A stretch of DNA of 64,000 nt from Sulfopaludibacter sp963835555 (GCA_963835555.1 CAWIGC010000041.1:193253-257252); one strand, 5' to 3'. Numbered from the stretch's first letter, positions 18,273 through 27,090 are shown. The notes: generated by a model not told the origin, from the sequence alone. Program-made: numbers and translations.

Positions 18273-18461
18273 TCAGCGGATCATGCGCAGCAGGCCGTAG
18301 CAGAAAACGCAAATCCAGAAATCCACGGCCAGCCCCCAATCCACCTGGTATAGATGGTGTTGCGCGCGCGGCGGCAGGTAGCCCTGTACGCTGAAGTAAA
18401 TAGCGTTGCCCGCCAGCACCGCCACCAGCGATTGCCAGAAAGATCGCGACATACTGTCCAT
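18273..18461 (-). CDS. small two-helix membrane protein, conserved hypothetical
   Basis: 62 residues with two hydrophobic segments (FWQSLVAVLAGNAIYF and WGLAVDFWICVFCYGLL) separated by a short polar loop, ending in LLRMIR. It is probably an inner-membrane hairpin. It is packed tail-to-tail against the TonB receptor and head-to-head with the fusion gene at 18476, leaving only 14 bases for divergent promoters. Function unknown. Confidence 0.55.
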   Translation of the reverse strand: MDSMSRSFWQSLVAVLAGNAIYFSVQGYLPPRAQHHLYQVDWGLAVDFWICVFCYGLLRMIR

Positions 18462-18475
18462 TCTAAGAGCGTAGA

Positions 18476-20584
18476 ATGAGGAAAATGCGACGGCTTGCCA
18501 TCTGCCTGCTCGCCATGACGGCCATGGCCCCCGGCCAGGATACCAGGTACCCGCCGCAAGGCCAGCAGTTTCCCGGTCCGCCGGCGAAATCCGACACCGC
18601 CGAGTGGCTCCACGAACTCCAGCGATATCGCCAGGAGCGGCGCGTGCGCGCCGGGCTTACCGGCGAGTTGTACGACCGCCCCGAACTTCGCTGGGCCCAG
18701 AGCAGCTTCATTCAACCTCAGGTCATGGTGGAAGACCGCTACCTGTACGACCCCGCCGCCCGTCGCTACACCGTGGATCGTTTCCTGGACGACCTCGACA
18801 AGCGCTATGGCGGCGTCGATAGCGTCCTCCTGTGGCCGGTCTATCCCAACATCGGGATCGACAACCGCAACCAGTTCGACCTGTTGCGCGACATGCCCGG
18901 CGGAGTGGATGGCTTGCGCGGAATGATCGCCGATTTTCACCGCCGCGGCGTCCGCGTCCTGTTTCCCACCATGCCGTGGGACATGGGCACCCGCCAGGAA
19001 CCCAGCGGCATGCCCCAGACGATTGCCGCCCTCATGAAACAGGTGGGCGCCGACGGCATCAATGGAGATACCTTCGGCGGCTTGCCGCGCACTTACCGCG
19101 CGGCCTCCGACGCCATCGGCCATCCGCTCGTGCTCGAACCCGAAGGCTTTCCCGATAGCGATGAAATGCTCAACTGGGACAGCATGACCTGGGGCTATTG
19201 GAAGTATCCGTTTGTCCCCATGGTCAGTCGCGGAAAATGGCTCGAACCGCGCCACATGGTCAATGTCTGCGACCGCTGGAATAAGGATAAGACCGACAAT
19301 TTGCAGGCCGCCTTCTTCAACGGCGTGGGATACGAGACCTGGGAGAACATCTGGGGAATCTGGAACGGCATCACCGCGCGCGACGCCGAAGCCATCCGCC
19401 GCGTCGCGAAGGTGGAGCGGAAATTCGCCGCGTACCTCACCAGCGCCGCGTGGGAGCCTCACACGCCCACGATTCCGTACGGGATTTTCGCCGGCAGATT
19501 TCCGAAGGGCGGCAGCACTCTATGGCTGCTGATCAATCGTACGGTCTACAACGTGGATGGTCCCATGCTGCCCGTACCGGCCGAGCCCGGAATGCATTAC
19601 TTCGATCTGTGGCACGGCGTCGAGTTACACGGCGGCGTCACCCTCTCCTTCGCCATCGAGGCCCTCGGGTACGGCGCCGTTCTGGCGCAACGCGAACCCG
19701 CGGACGCTGACTTGAATGCCTTCCTGTCGGAAATGCGGATTCTGAATGCCCAGCCCCTCGCGGCATTTCCGAAGGTCTGGCGCTTCCTGCCGCAGCAGAT
19801 CGTTCCCATCGGAACTACCGCGCGCGCCGCCGAAACGCCCCCCGGCATGGTCCGCATTCCCGCCGCCCCGGATTTCACCTTCGAAGTTCATGGCATCGAA
19901 ATCGAAGGCGGCGACGATATCGGTGTGGACGTGCAATATCCCGGAGAAGATTCGCCCCGCCGCCACCATGTGCTGCGCATGGCCATCCCCGCTTTCGATA
20001 TCGATAGGTATCCTGTCACCAACCGCCAGTTCGCCGCCTTCCTGAAAGCCACCGGGTACCGTCCCGCCGACGATCGTAATTTCCTGAAAGACTGGAACAA
20101 CGGCGTCTACCCCGCCGGCTGGGACATGCGTCCGGTTACCTGGGTATCCATCGAAGATGCGCGCGCCTACGCCATCTGGGCCGGCAAGCGCCTGCCCCAC
20201 GAGTGGGAGTGGCAGTATGCGGCCCAGGGTCTGGACGGCCGGGCTTATCCGTGGGGCAATTCCTGGTGCGCTGCTTGCGCCCCGGCCCAGGAACACGGCC
20301 ACGACCTTCCCGGACCTGCGCCCGTGGACGCCTTCCCCCAGGGCGTCAGTCCCTTCGGCGTCATGGATATGACCGGCAACGTGTGGCAGTGGACCGACGA
20401 GTTTCAGGACGAACACACACGCGCCGCCATCCTCCGCGGCGGCGGGTATTACCGGCCCGCGGGCTCACGATGGTACTTCCCCTCGGCGTACCGCTTGACC
20501 GAGCACGGCAAGTATCTCCTCACCGCTCCGTCGAAAGACCGCTCGGGCACCCTGGGATTCCGCTGCGTGAAAGACGTCCGCTGA
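18476..20584 (+). CDS. exported TIM-barrel-like + formylglycine-generating enzyme-like (SUMF1) fusion
   Basis: 702 residues. A signal peptide (RRLAICLLAMTAMAPGQ) precedes a ~430-residue N-terminal region that reads like a glycoside-hydrolase-type barrel (VLLWPVYPNIGIDNRNQFD, VRVLFPTMPWDMGT, GADGINGDTFGGLP). The C-terminal ~230 residues match the FGE-sulfatase/SUMF1 domain (IDRYPVTNRQFAAFLKATGY, WAGKRLPHEWEWQYAA, MDMTGNVWQWTDE, GFRCVKDV). True formylglycine-generating enzymes oxidise a sulfatase Cys using a Cys pair. Here the C-terminal domain has only a CAAC cluster plus the FRC Cys, so catalysis is uncertain. Many bacterial SUMF1 domains are binding modules. Likely periplasmic glycan recognition or cleavage. 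Confidence 0.75.
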   Translation: MRKMRRLAICLLAMTAMAPGQDTRYPPQGQQFPGPPAKSDTAEWLHELQRYRQERRVRAGLTGELYDRPELRWAQSSFIQPQVMVEDRYLYDPAARRYTVDRFLDDLDKRYGGVDSVLLWPVYPNIGIDNRNQFDLLRDMPGGVDGLRGMIADFHRRGVRVLFPTMPWDMGTRQEPSGMPQTIAALMKQVGADGINGDTFGGLPRTYRAASDAIGHPLVLEPEGFPDSDEMLNWDSMTWGYWKYPFVPMVSRGKWLEPRHMVNVCDRWNKDKTDNLQAAFFNGVGYETWENIWGIWNGITARDAEAIRRVAKVERKFAAYLTSAAWEPHTPTIPYGIFAGRFPKGGSTLWLLINRTVYNVDGPMLPVPAEPGMHYFDLWHGVELHGGVTLSFAIEALGYGAVLAQREPADADLNAFLSEMRILNAQPLAAFPKVWRFLPQQIVPIGTTARAAETPPGMVRIPAAPDFTFEVHGIEIEGGDDIGVDVQYPGEDSPRRHHVLRMAIPAFDIDRYPVTNRQFAAFLKATGYRPADDRNFLKDWNNGVYPAGWDMRPVTWVSIEDARAYAIWAGKRLPHEWEWQYAAQGLDGRAYPWGNSWCAACAPAQEHGHDLPGPAPVDAFPQGVSPFGVMDMTGNVWQWTDEFQDEHTRAAILRGGGYYRPAGSRWYFPSAYRLTEHGKYLLTAPSKDRSGTLGFRCVKDVR

Positions 20585-20687
20585 CCGCGGCCGGAAAATC
20601 GTCGTCCCGCCCGTCGGCAATCTCGTAATCCCACGTCTCGCTGCCGGCTCCATGAAGGTTACCCGGTATCTCATACAAACACATCCG

Positions 20688-20722
20688 GTGCACGTCAAGG
20701 CGCAATGGGTGTATACGTGCAC
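20688..20722. repeat. inverted repeat over the start of the FNT-family gene
   Basis: GTGCACGT (20688-20695) and ACGTGCAC (20715-20722) are perfect 8-base inverted arms around a 19-base loop that contains the ATG at 20705. In RNA this could form a stem that hides the start; in DNA it could be an operator. An alternative GTG start at 20735 lies just beyond it. Confidence 0.4.
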
Positions 20723-21556
20723 ATTGCATTTGCCGTGGATACTGCCGAAGAGAGCAATGAGCTGCACTTAAGCGAACCCGAGCTTCAGGAAGCGCAGGAG
20801 CGCAGCGCGGCTACCGCCCGGGTAGTGTATGAGGCCGTGCGGCGCGAAGGCGAAGACGAGCTCAAGCGGAGCACCTCGGCACTGGCCTGGTCGGGACTCG
20901 CCGCCGGCCTTTCGATGGGCTTCTCGCTGATGATCGAAGGCGTTCTCCGCGCCAGCCTGCCCGACACGCCGTCCAGCAGGCTGATCTCCAAATTCGGGTA
21001 TAGCGCCGGCTTCGTGATCGTCATCCTCGGACGGCAGCAGCTATTCACGGAGAATACCCTGACGCCCATTCTTCCTCTGCTGCGTCACCGCGACGCGGCC
21101 ACTGCGGGCAACGTAGCCCGCTTGTGGAGCGCGGTGCTGGTCACGAATCTGCTCGGCGCCCTGGCCGTGGCCTGGGTATTGTGCCGCACCAGTGTATTCC
21201 CGCCGGAAGTGCGGGACGCATTCCAAGCTATCAGCCGCGAATCCACGGGCATCGGCTTCTCCCTGGCTCTCCTCCGCGGAATCTTCGCGGGCTGGCTGCT
21301 CGCGCTGATGGTGTGGCTGCTTCCCTTCGCCGAGCACGCGCGCTTCTTTGTGATTATCGCCATGACCTGGATGATCAGCGTCTGCGGCTTCACCCACGTC
21401 GTGGCCGGATCGGTCGAAATGTTCTTCCTGGCTTCGGGCGGTAGTATCTCGTTTCCGCACGCGCTGGGTAGTTATATCGTGCCTGTGCTGATTGGCAATA
21501 TCATCGGCGGGGTCTCCTTAGTAACCGCCTTGAATCATGCACAGGTGGTTTCGTAA
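20705..21556 (+). CDS. formate/nitrite transporter (FNT) family membrane protein
   Basis: 283 residues. A ~65-residue cytoplasmic, acidic N-terminus precedes six hydrophobic segments. Family-type features include GLAAGLSMGFSLMIEG in TM1, the FVIVILGRQQLFTENTLTPI segment, and the TM5-6 region GFTHVVAGSVEMFFL with the central pore His. FNT proteins are pentameric channels for formate, nitrite, hydrosulfide or other small anions. This subgroup, with the LGRQQLFTENT motif, is usually annotated only as formate/nitrite transporter family. The start is either ATG 20705, inside an inverted repeat, or GTG 20735. Gene borders show no operon partner. Confidence 0.85.
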   Translation: MGVYVHIAFAVDTAEESNELHLSEPELQEAQERSAATARVVYEAVRREGEDELKRSTSALAWSGLAAGLSMGFSLMIEGVLRASLPDTPSSRLISKFGYSAGFVIVILGRQQLFTENTLTPILPLLRHRDAATAGNVARLWSAVLVTNLLGALAVAWVLCRTSVFPPEVRDAFQAISRESTGIGFSLALLRGIFAGWLLALMVWLLPFAEHARFFVIIAMTWMISVCGFTHVVAGSVEMFFLASGGSISFPHALGSYIVPVLIGNIIGGVSLVTALNHAQVVS

Positions 21557-21666
21557 CTAAGTGAGGAGTTATGCCGGATAAAGGACTGGGAACAGGAATG
21601 CGCTACAGAGGGTCATCATCCACGTCGAAGGCGTGTTCGGTGGTTGAGTCGTGGGAGCAGGCGATA

Positions 21667-21996
21667 TCATCCACGCTCCCTCGCGGCCTCGTTAACTGCC
21701 TCCGGCTCCGGTGATTTTCGGCTTTTTACGCGCTCCCGGTAGCGTCGGCTTTGACCGTTCCGCTTCTGTTGGCCCGCTGCCGTCTCCCGGTATCTCTCTT
21801 GGGCCTTCCGACGCGACCATTTCCGTGCCGCCTGTCGGCAACCGTCGCTGCAATAGCGCTGGCGTACCTGCCGGGGATGAAAACGCCGGTCGCTGCCTTT
21901 CAGCAAACAACACCGCGTGCGCGGCCGGCGAGCCAAACGCCTCGGCCGGCCCTCTTGATTTCCGGGATGACCTGTAGGACTCTCGGGAGGGCCCAT
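21667..21996 (-). CDS. small Cys-containing zinc-finger-like protein, possibly C-terminally shortened
   Basis: 109 residues. The core CCLLKGSDRRFHPRQ then QRYCSDGCRQAARKWSRRKA resembles a treble-clef-like Cys2/Cys2 finger followed by a very basic helix (RYRETAAGQQKRNGQSRRYR), suggesting nucleic-acid binding. A decayed relative at 53.08-53.49 kb continues past the point where this copy stops (after EAVNEAARERG) into a second Cys finger, so this copy is probably truncated. It lies ~100 bases from an ISL3 element, as does the other copy. I recall such proteins as frequent hypotheticals next to transposases, without a known role. Confidence 0.55.
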   Translation of the reverse strand: MGPPESPTGHPGNQEGRPRRLARRPRTRCCLLKGSDRRFHPRQVRQRYCSDGCRQAARKWSRRKAQERYRETAAGQQKRNGQSRRYRERVKSRKSPEPEAVNEAARERG

Positions 21997-22094
21997 GGGA
22001 GGTGATCACTCCCAGAAGCTCCCGCCCCGGAGGGGAGCCTACTCCTCTTCGGGGCGCAGCAAACCTCCGGCTTTCAGCAATATCAACACTTTAG

Positions 22095-23454
22095 GGCTCT
22101 GCGCAGGAATCCGACAATCTGCCCGAAAGGCTAGCTTTCTGAGAGAGGTTTTGTTGGCTAGCCTGAGAGGATGCGGGAACATGAGTGGACGAGGGTTCTG
22201 GGATGGCCTGGATACAAGGTCTATCGGATGGAGATCGACGAGCGGGGCAAGGATCTGAAGCTGTGGGTGAGGCGGAAGAAGACCGGGTTAAAGCTGATTT
22301 GTTCGGGATGTGGGCAGCATGTGGCAGCCAGCCTGATCCACGAGGTGTGCGAGCGGGAAGTGCGCGACCTGCCCTGCTTTGAGTACCGGACGACGGTGGT
22401 GGTGGAGACGTACCGGGTGAAGTGCCCGCGCTGTGGGATACGGGCCGAGAAGGTGGCTCAGTTGCCGAGTAAGGCGCCTTACAGCAAGCGCTTCGAGGAA
22501 GCCGTGGGACAAGCTTGTGAGAGTGCGGCGGCACGTCAAGTGGCGCGACGGATGGGGCTGGCGGCGAGCACGGTCCGTGCCATCGATCTGCGCTGTTTGG
22601 AGCGATGGGACGCGAAACGGCGTCAGCCACCGCTACGCCAGATGGGGGTGGATGAAATCTACCGAGGGAAGAAGGGGAAGTTTCTCACGGTGGTGTGCAA
22701 TCTGGAGACCGGTGAGCCGCTGTGGTTCGGCCGCGAGCGGAAGAAGGAAACGCTGGATGATTTCTTTCGTAGCCAGTTGGTCAGCCGGCAGCGGAAACGA
22801 ATTGAGGCGGCGTGTGTAGACATGTGGGAGCCGTTCCGGTTGAGCATCGAGCAATGGGCACCGCAGTGCAGGATCGTCTACGACAAGTTCCATATCATGC
22901 AACACGCCAACGACGCCATTGATGAGGTACGGAAGGCGGAGTTCTTCCGGCAAGGGCCCAAGAAGCGGGGTCTCATCAAAGGGAAGAAATGGTTGCTGCT
23001 GAGTCGCTGGAAGAACCTGACGCAGGAACACCGTGGGGATTTGAACCGGTTGTTCCAACTGAACCGGCGGGTTTTCAAAGCCTACCTTCTGAAAGAAAGC
23101 TTAGAGAGGCTGTGGAATTACAGCTACCGAGGGGCGATGCTCAACTACCTGAACAAATGGATGGGGCAGCTGAAATGGCAACGGCTGGCTCCGTTCGAAA
23201 AACTCGCAGCGACCCTCCTGAAGCACGTGGATGGCATCGCCAATTATTGCGAGACTAAGGTTCGCTTTGGCGTAGTCGAGGCGGTCAACGGGAACATTCG
23301 CATGCTGATCAACCGGGGCCGCGGGTATCAGAACCTTCGCTACCTGTTGCTGAAGGCCAAGCGCATGGCGGTGACCAACCTCGAATTCATCACCGTACAC
23401 ACTGTCAGGAAAGCCGCCTAAAATGAGCCATCCGTCGGATTCTCGTTCAGTGCC
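22095..23454 (+). mobile_element. ISL3-family insertion sequence, complete (1360 bp)
   Basis: The ends are related inverted repeats: GGCTCTGCGCAGGAATCCGA inward from 22095, and GGCACTGAACGAGAATCCGA inward from 23454 on the other strand (15 of 20 match). The flanks are CACTTTAG (22087-22094) and CACTTTAT (23455-23462), an 8-base target duplication with one mismatch, the size expected for ISL3. The element has one transposase gene. Removing it rejoins the reading frame that leads into the broken L,D-transpeptidase. Confidence 0.85.
22171..23421 (+). CDS. ISL3-family transposase
   Basis: 416 residues. The N-terminal zinc-binding region has LICSGCGQH and VKCPRCGIRAE. The HTH region is AARQVARRMGLAASTVRAID. 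The DDE catalytic core has MGVDEIYRGKKGKFLTVVCN (first Asp), ACVDMWEPFR (second Asp) and, late, GVVEAVNGNIRMLINRGRGY (Glu). It is full length with no frameshift, and both inverted repeats are present, so the element could be active. A close homologue, frameshifted, sits at 55.6-56.9 kb. It mobilises the element by cut-and-paste. Confidence 0.9.
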   Translation: MREHEWTRVLGWPGYKVYRMEIDERGKDLKLWVRRKKTGLKLICSGCGQHVAASLIHEVCEREVRDLPCFEYRTTVVVETYRVKCPRCGIRAEKVAQLPSKAPYSKRFEEAVGQACESAAARQVARRMGLAASTVRAIDLRCLERWDAKRRQPPLRQMGVDEIYRGKKGKFLTVVCNLETGEPLWFGRERKKETLDDFFRSQLVSRQRKRIEAACVDMWEPFRLSIEQWAPQCRIVYDKFHIMQHANDAIDEVRKAEFFRQGPKKRGLIKGKKWLLLSRWKNLTQEHRGDLNRLFQLNRRVFKAYLLKESLERLWNYSYRGAMLNYLNKWMGQLKWQRLAPFEKLAATLLKHVDGIANYCETKVRFGVVEAVNGNIRMLINRGRGYQNLRYLLLKAKRMAVTNLEFITVHTVRKAA

Positions 23455-23455
23455 C

Positions 23456-24051
23456 ACTTTATTTATCCACGCGATTACCCAAGCGGACGAGAAAGGCCCG
23501 TTCCTTACACTTCCCGCCGAGGTCCAGGAGAAGGCGAAGCTGAAGTGGCTTGGCTTCGAAACGCCAGAGGAAGGACTGGGGGAGGGTTCCATATCTCGCC
23601 GAAACTGCTCGCCGAACTGAATCCCGGCAAGAAGCTGGGCACGGCTGGGGAGCGGATCACCGTACCGAATGTGCGACGCGCCGCCGTGGGCCTGGCGTTA
23701 CGAGTGGTGGTATCGAAGTCAAAACGCACAGTCATCGCGTACGGCCCTGGCGACAAAGAGCTGGTGCAATATCCGAGCACCTCACACTACCCGTGGTTCG
23801 ACTGGGACCCGAAGATGCTATCGGGCGTCGACAAGAAGCTGGCGAAAGCGGAAATGGCTCCGGGTCCAAACAATCCCGTCGGCATTGCCTGGATCGGCCT
23901 CTCGAAACCGGACTATGGAATCCATGGGACGCCGGATCCGGGGAATATCGGGCATGGCGTGTCGGACGGGTGTATCCGGCTGACGAACTGGGATGTGGAC
24001 GAACTCTCGCGCATGGTCCGGCGGGGCACACCGGTCGACCTGGAGGAGTAG
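23456..24051 (+). pseudogene. L,D-transpeptidase (YkuD domain), broken by ISL3 insertion and a frameshift
   Basis: The catalytic domain is intact and unmistakable: GLSKPDYGIHGTPDPGNIGH followed by GVSDGCIRLTNWDVDELS, with the nucleophilic Cys and the His of the YkuD signature. Upstream, LPAEVQEKAKLKWLGFETPE lies in another frame. The frames meet in the G-rich run at ~23578-23590, where one base is missing relative to an expected GLGExFHISPKLL. The 5' side is separated by the ISL3 element. The YkuD family makes 3-3 peptidoglycan cross-links or anchors proteins in the periplasm. An M23-type peptidase gene follows with its own RBS in the end of this gene, suggesting a former cell-wall operon. 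Confidence 0.75.
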
Positions 24052-24053
24052 CC

Positions 24054-24437
24054 TTGAAACTGAGTGTTGGCATCGCCAGGATGTTGTCAGTGCTTATGGC
24101 TGTTGGCGCGACTTCGTCCATTGTGGAGATGGCTCCGCCCATCCGCGGACTTGCCCTCGCGAATCTGCGGGATACGTTCGAAGAACTTCACGATGGAAAT
24201 AAGCACGAGGCGATCGACATCATGGAGCCGAAAGGGACACCCGTGCATGCCATAGTGGCGGGAACCATCCGCAAACTGTTCTTCAGCAAACCGGGCGGCA
24301 ACACGATCAATGCGGATTCGCGCACGCCACACTTGCATTTTGCGATCTTCGAACTGGGGCCGAAAAGGCTGTGGTGGCAGGGGAAGGCCGTTAATCCATA
24401 TCCTGGCCTCGTGGCCGCAATGAAGCGGGCGAAGTAG
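24054..24437 (+). pseudogene. M23 (LytM-type) peptidase remnant with an internal deletion
   Basis: A TTG at 24054 has GGAGGAG seven bases upstream, inside the end of the previous gene. The 127-residue product starts with a hydrophobic leader (ARMLSVLMAVGATSSIVEMA) and keeps the beginning of an M23 domain (HEAIDIMEPKGTPVHAIVAG) and its end (RTPHLHFAIFELGPKRLWWQ, with the HLH metal motif). The segment between GGNTI and NADSRTPH is missing ~40 residues that normally carry the central strands and the HxH partner residues. It is probably inactive. Its intact ancestor would cleave peptidoglycan cross-bridges in the periplasm. Confidence 0.6.
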
Positions 24438-24872
24438 CGGATGATCTCTCCAGGGCGCGATCAAGGTCCAACGAGAAGTGCGAACGCCGCGCGGCCCCAT
24501 TATTCTGTTTGACCAGTGAAGCTCCTTTCGTTCGATCCGCCTGGAAGGCAGACCATTCTGCGCTGACCTCAAAGTGAAAGGCCAGATTGTGCATAATCTG
24601 CTGCTGCAAGTGCAGAGTCCGCACACCGGCGAGCCTGTCGTCACGCCCCAAACCAAGCCTGGCGCGATCAAGACCGGGAAGGGGAGGATTAACGGGTCGC
24701 ACTTGACGAATGATGTCCCGCCCACCGTCCTTGCCGACGGTATCCGCGGGTTCCGGCAGGCGACCCGTTACATTTGACCGCCCGTCGACACGTGGCATTC
24801 CCGACTGCTGAGAGATTGGTCCACCCCGTGCACATGAGAAGAAGGTTGCCTGAGCGTGAAGGAGGGCAAAGC
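24438..24872. other. 435-bp stretch without a convincing gene
   Basis: Open frames exist on both strands, but none shows a family motif, a good RBS or domain-like composition. It probably represents eroded sequence between the peptidase remnant and the small His/Ala-rich genes. Confidence 0.5.
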
Positions 24873-25046
24873 ATGCACGAGACACACTGGAAGGCTGCGG
24901 AGAATCACGAACTCGCGGCCCGGTCCCACCGCACTGCCGCGGAACATAACGAAAAAGGGGATTTCACAGCGGCAGTTTGGCATTCGGAGCGAGCGTTGGA
25001 TTACTCAAATCGCGCTTACACCCTCGCGAAGGAAGATCCGCAATAA
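24873..25046 (+). CDS. small His/Ala-rich helical protein
   Basis: 57 residues from an ATG with AAGGAGGG about eight bases upstream. The sequence is a repeated helical pattern of His and Ala pairs (HWKAAENHELAARSHRTAAE, then HNEKGDFTAAVWHSERALDY), suggesting a short coiled helical hairpin. A paralogue follows 26 bases downstream with the same pattern. I recall these only as hypothetical proteins near stress genes; no function assigned. Confidence 0.65.
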   Translation: MHETHWKAAENHELAARSHRTAAEHNEKGDFTAAVWHSERALDYSNRAYTLAKEDPQ

Positions 25047-25071
25047 ATCCGGGGAAATAGAGAGCCTATAA

Positions 25072-25278
25072 ATGTCCAAACGATACAACAACGGATCCCA
25101 TTACGAGAACCACCAACGGGCCGCCGAATTGCACGACAACGCCGCCCACGCTCATCGCAGCGCCGCGGAAGCCCATGAGAAACAGGACCATCAAACCGGA
25201 CAGGAGCTGTCCAGGCGCGCTCTTGAGTATTCCAAAGAGGCTCACGAGCAACGGGGCAGACTCACCAGAGCGCTGTGA
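25072..25278 (+). CDS. small His/Ala-rich helical protein, paralogue of the preceding gene
   Basis: 68 residues: HYENHQRAAELHDNAAHAHR, then SAAEAHEKQDHQTGQELSRR. It has the same His-x(2-3)-AA periodicity as the upstream gene, giving a predicted helical hairpin with one His-rich face. The His spacing could bind metal, but that is speculation. Its stop overlaps the GTG start of the DUF2934 gene by four bases, so the three small genes form a unit. Confidence 0.65.
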   Translation: MSKRYNNGSHYENHQRAAELHDNAAHAHRSAAEAHEKQDHQTGQELSRRALEYSKEAHEQRGRLTRAL

Positions 25279-25433
25279 ACGAACACGGCATCGCGATCTT
25301 TACGCACCAGGACACCGCAGTCTTGGCTCATGCGCTGTGGCAAGCCAGAGGCTGTCCGGAGGGATCGCCAGACGAGGACTGGTTCCAGGCTGCGGAAGAC
25401 CTGCGAGCCCGCGCGGAAGCTCACAAAAAGTGA
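25275..25433 (+). CDS. DUF2934-type small protein
   Basis: 52 residues from a GTG that shares GTGA with the previous stop. The motif ALWQARGCPEGSPDEDWFQA is typical of DUF2934, a short helical domain of unknown function frequent in Proteobacteria and Acidobacteriota, often next to stress-response genes. It is cytoplasmic with no membrane segment. Confidence 0.7.
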   Translation: MNEHGIAIFTHQDTAVLAHALWQARGCPEGSPDEDWFQAAEDLRARAEAHKK

Positions 25434-25652
25434 TGGCCGCGGGTCGAATCAGCCGGTGTCGCTAGAAATCACCTCCCGAGGCGTCGGGACATCCAGATTG
25501 TTGACCTGGAAAGGTATGTCACTTTTAGGAAGGCAGCTTCTTCCCGACCGGGAACTCCATCACTTCGACATCTTGGACTTGGTAGAGCCCGGAGACCTAC
25601 AGCTTACGAAGTCCTTGTCCTACAGTGAATGATACGTGCCGAACGAGGTTCT

Positions 25653-26666
25653 ATGTCCAAACTTACAAGCCGAGAAGTTTGCCTTGCGTCCCGCCCCAGC
25701 GGGATTCCAACTGCCGCCAACTTCAAGTTGGTCTGGGCCGCCTCAGAACCGTTGAAGGATCACGAGGTGCTGGTACGCAACCTCTTCATGTCGGTGGACC
25801 CGTACATGCGCGGCCGCATGAACGAAGGACGAAGTTACGTACCTCCTTTCGAAATCGGCAAACCGCTCGAGGGCGGCGCGGTCGGCGATGTCATCGAGTC
25901 GCGTGCCCCGGAGTTCAAGCCAGGCGATGTCGTCACCTCCAACTTTGGCTGGCGGGAGTACTTCACGGCTTCGCCAAAGGAATTGCATCGCGTCAGCCGT
26001 GATATTCAGCCCCTGTCGGCTTATCTCGGAGTTCTCGGCATGACAGGAATGACCGCTTGGGCAGGGCTAAGTCTGGTGGACGTAAAAGCCGGGGACGTCA
26101 TTTTCATTTCTGGAGCCGCAGGCGCCGTGGGCAATGTGGCCGGGCAACTGGCGAAACTGCGCGGGTGCCGGGTCATTGGATCGGCGGGCTCGGCGGAAAA
26201 GGTCCGCGTCCTCAGGGACGAATGTGGATTCGACGCCGCCTTCAACTATAAGGACGCCCCTGTCGCGGAGCAATTGAAGCGGGAAGCGCCCGAAGGAATC
26301 GATGTCTACTTTGATAACGTAGGTGGCGAAACTCTGCAAGCGGCGCTCTCCACATTACGCCTGCATGGCCGGATCGTCGCCTGCGGAGGCATCTCCGGAT
26401 ACAATGCGGAACAGCCACGCCCCGGCCCCTCAAACTTGTTCAATATCATTACCCGACGGCTCACCATGAAGGGCTTCATTGTTTCGGATTGGATGGATCG
26501 CCGGGCCGAGTTCGAAAGAGAGCTGGGTGGCTATTTCAAAGCGGGCAAATTGAAGAATCTCGAAACGCGGGAGAAGGGCATCGATCAGGCGGTAGGCGCT
26601 TTCCTCGGGCTCTTTCAAGGGCGAAACGTCGGCAAGATGGTGATCGACCTGGTTTGCCCCCAATGA
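25653..26666 (+). CDS. NADP-dependent MDR-family oxidoreductase (CurA / prostaglandin reductase-like)
   Basis: 337 residues. I take the ATG at 25653, eight bases after CGAGG, rather than an in-frame start at 25629. The N-terminal GroES-like domain has LVRNLFMSVDPYMRGRMNEG, characteristic of zinc-free leukotriene B4 dehydrogenase/curcumin reductase relatives. The Rossmann fold carries VIFISGAAGAVGNVAGQLAK, and YFDNVGGETLQAAL follows. There are no structural zinc Cys residues. The enzyme probably reduces activated double bonds of enones or aldehydes with NADPH in the cytoplasm. It overlaps the ABC ATPase remnant by ATGA. Confidence 0.85.
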   Translation: MSKLTSREVCLASRPSGIPTAANFKLVWAASEPLKDHEVLVRNLFMSVDPYMRGRMNEGRSYVPPFEIGKPLEGGAVGDVIESRAPEFKPGDVVTSNFGWREYFTASPKELHRVSRDIQPLSAYLGVLGMTGMTAWAGLSLVDVKAGDVIFISGAAGAVGNVAGQLAKLRGCRVIGSAGSAEKVRVLRDECGFDAAFNYKDAPVAEQLKREAPEGIDVYFDNVGGETLQAALSTLRLHGRIVACGGISGYNAEQPRPGPSNLFNIITRRLTMKGFIVSDWMDRRAEFERELGGYFKAGKLKNLETREKGIDQAVGAFLGLFQGRNVGKMVIDLVCPQ

Positions 26667-27079
26667 GCGAAGGCGTTCTGGATCTCCGAGGCCTTACCCG
26701 GCGCTTCGGAGCATTCACTGCGGTCGATGCTGTGACCCTTTCCGTCAACGCGGCCGAGGTCTTCGGTTTGCTCGGCTCAAACGGCGCCGGCAAGGCGACT
26801 ACCATCAACATGCTCACCACCTTATTGCCGAAATCCTTGGGCAAAGCACATGTCGCCGGATTTCCATCGCCACCCAGGCGGCGGACGTTCGCTGCGCCAT
26901 CGGTTATGCGCCGCAGGCGGTCTCCGTGGACGGCCAATTTGTACGGAAATCAAAGAAGAGAAGGCGAAGACCGCGTTGGCCGAGGCAGCGTCTCGGCACT
27001 ACCCATGAGGCGCACGCCGATTGTCCCGATCAGCAACACTTGGCTCCCAATCTGCTCTACTTTTATCGGCACTTATTGA
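26663..27079 (+). pseudogene. ABC transporter ATP-binding protein, degenerate N-terminal fragment
   Basis: It starts as a drug/efflux-type ATPase (LDLRGLTRRFGAFTAVDAVT, then GLLGSNGAGKATTINMLTTL). The Walker A reads GAGKATT instead of GKS/TT. After ~70 residues the frame is lost; the family sequence continues one frame over (IATQAADVRCAIGYAPQAVS at ~26863-26930). The Q-loop Gln is present, but the signature motif, Walker B and H-loop are gone. The remaining open frame is noise. It overlaps the oxidoreductase stop by four bases, so it was once its operon partner. Confidence 0.65.
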
Positions 27080-27090
27080 AAAGAGGAAAT

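Noticed and set aside
24391..24885. 164-codon minus-strand frame in the gap after the peptidase remnant
   Set aside because: It runs antisense across the end of one gene and the start of another, and has no motif or RBS.
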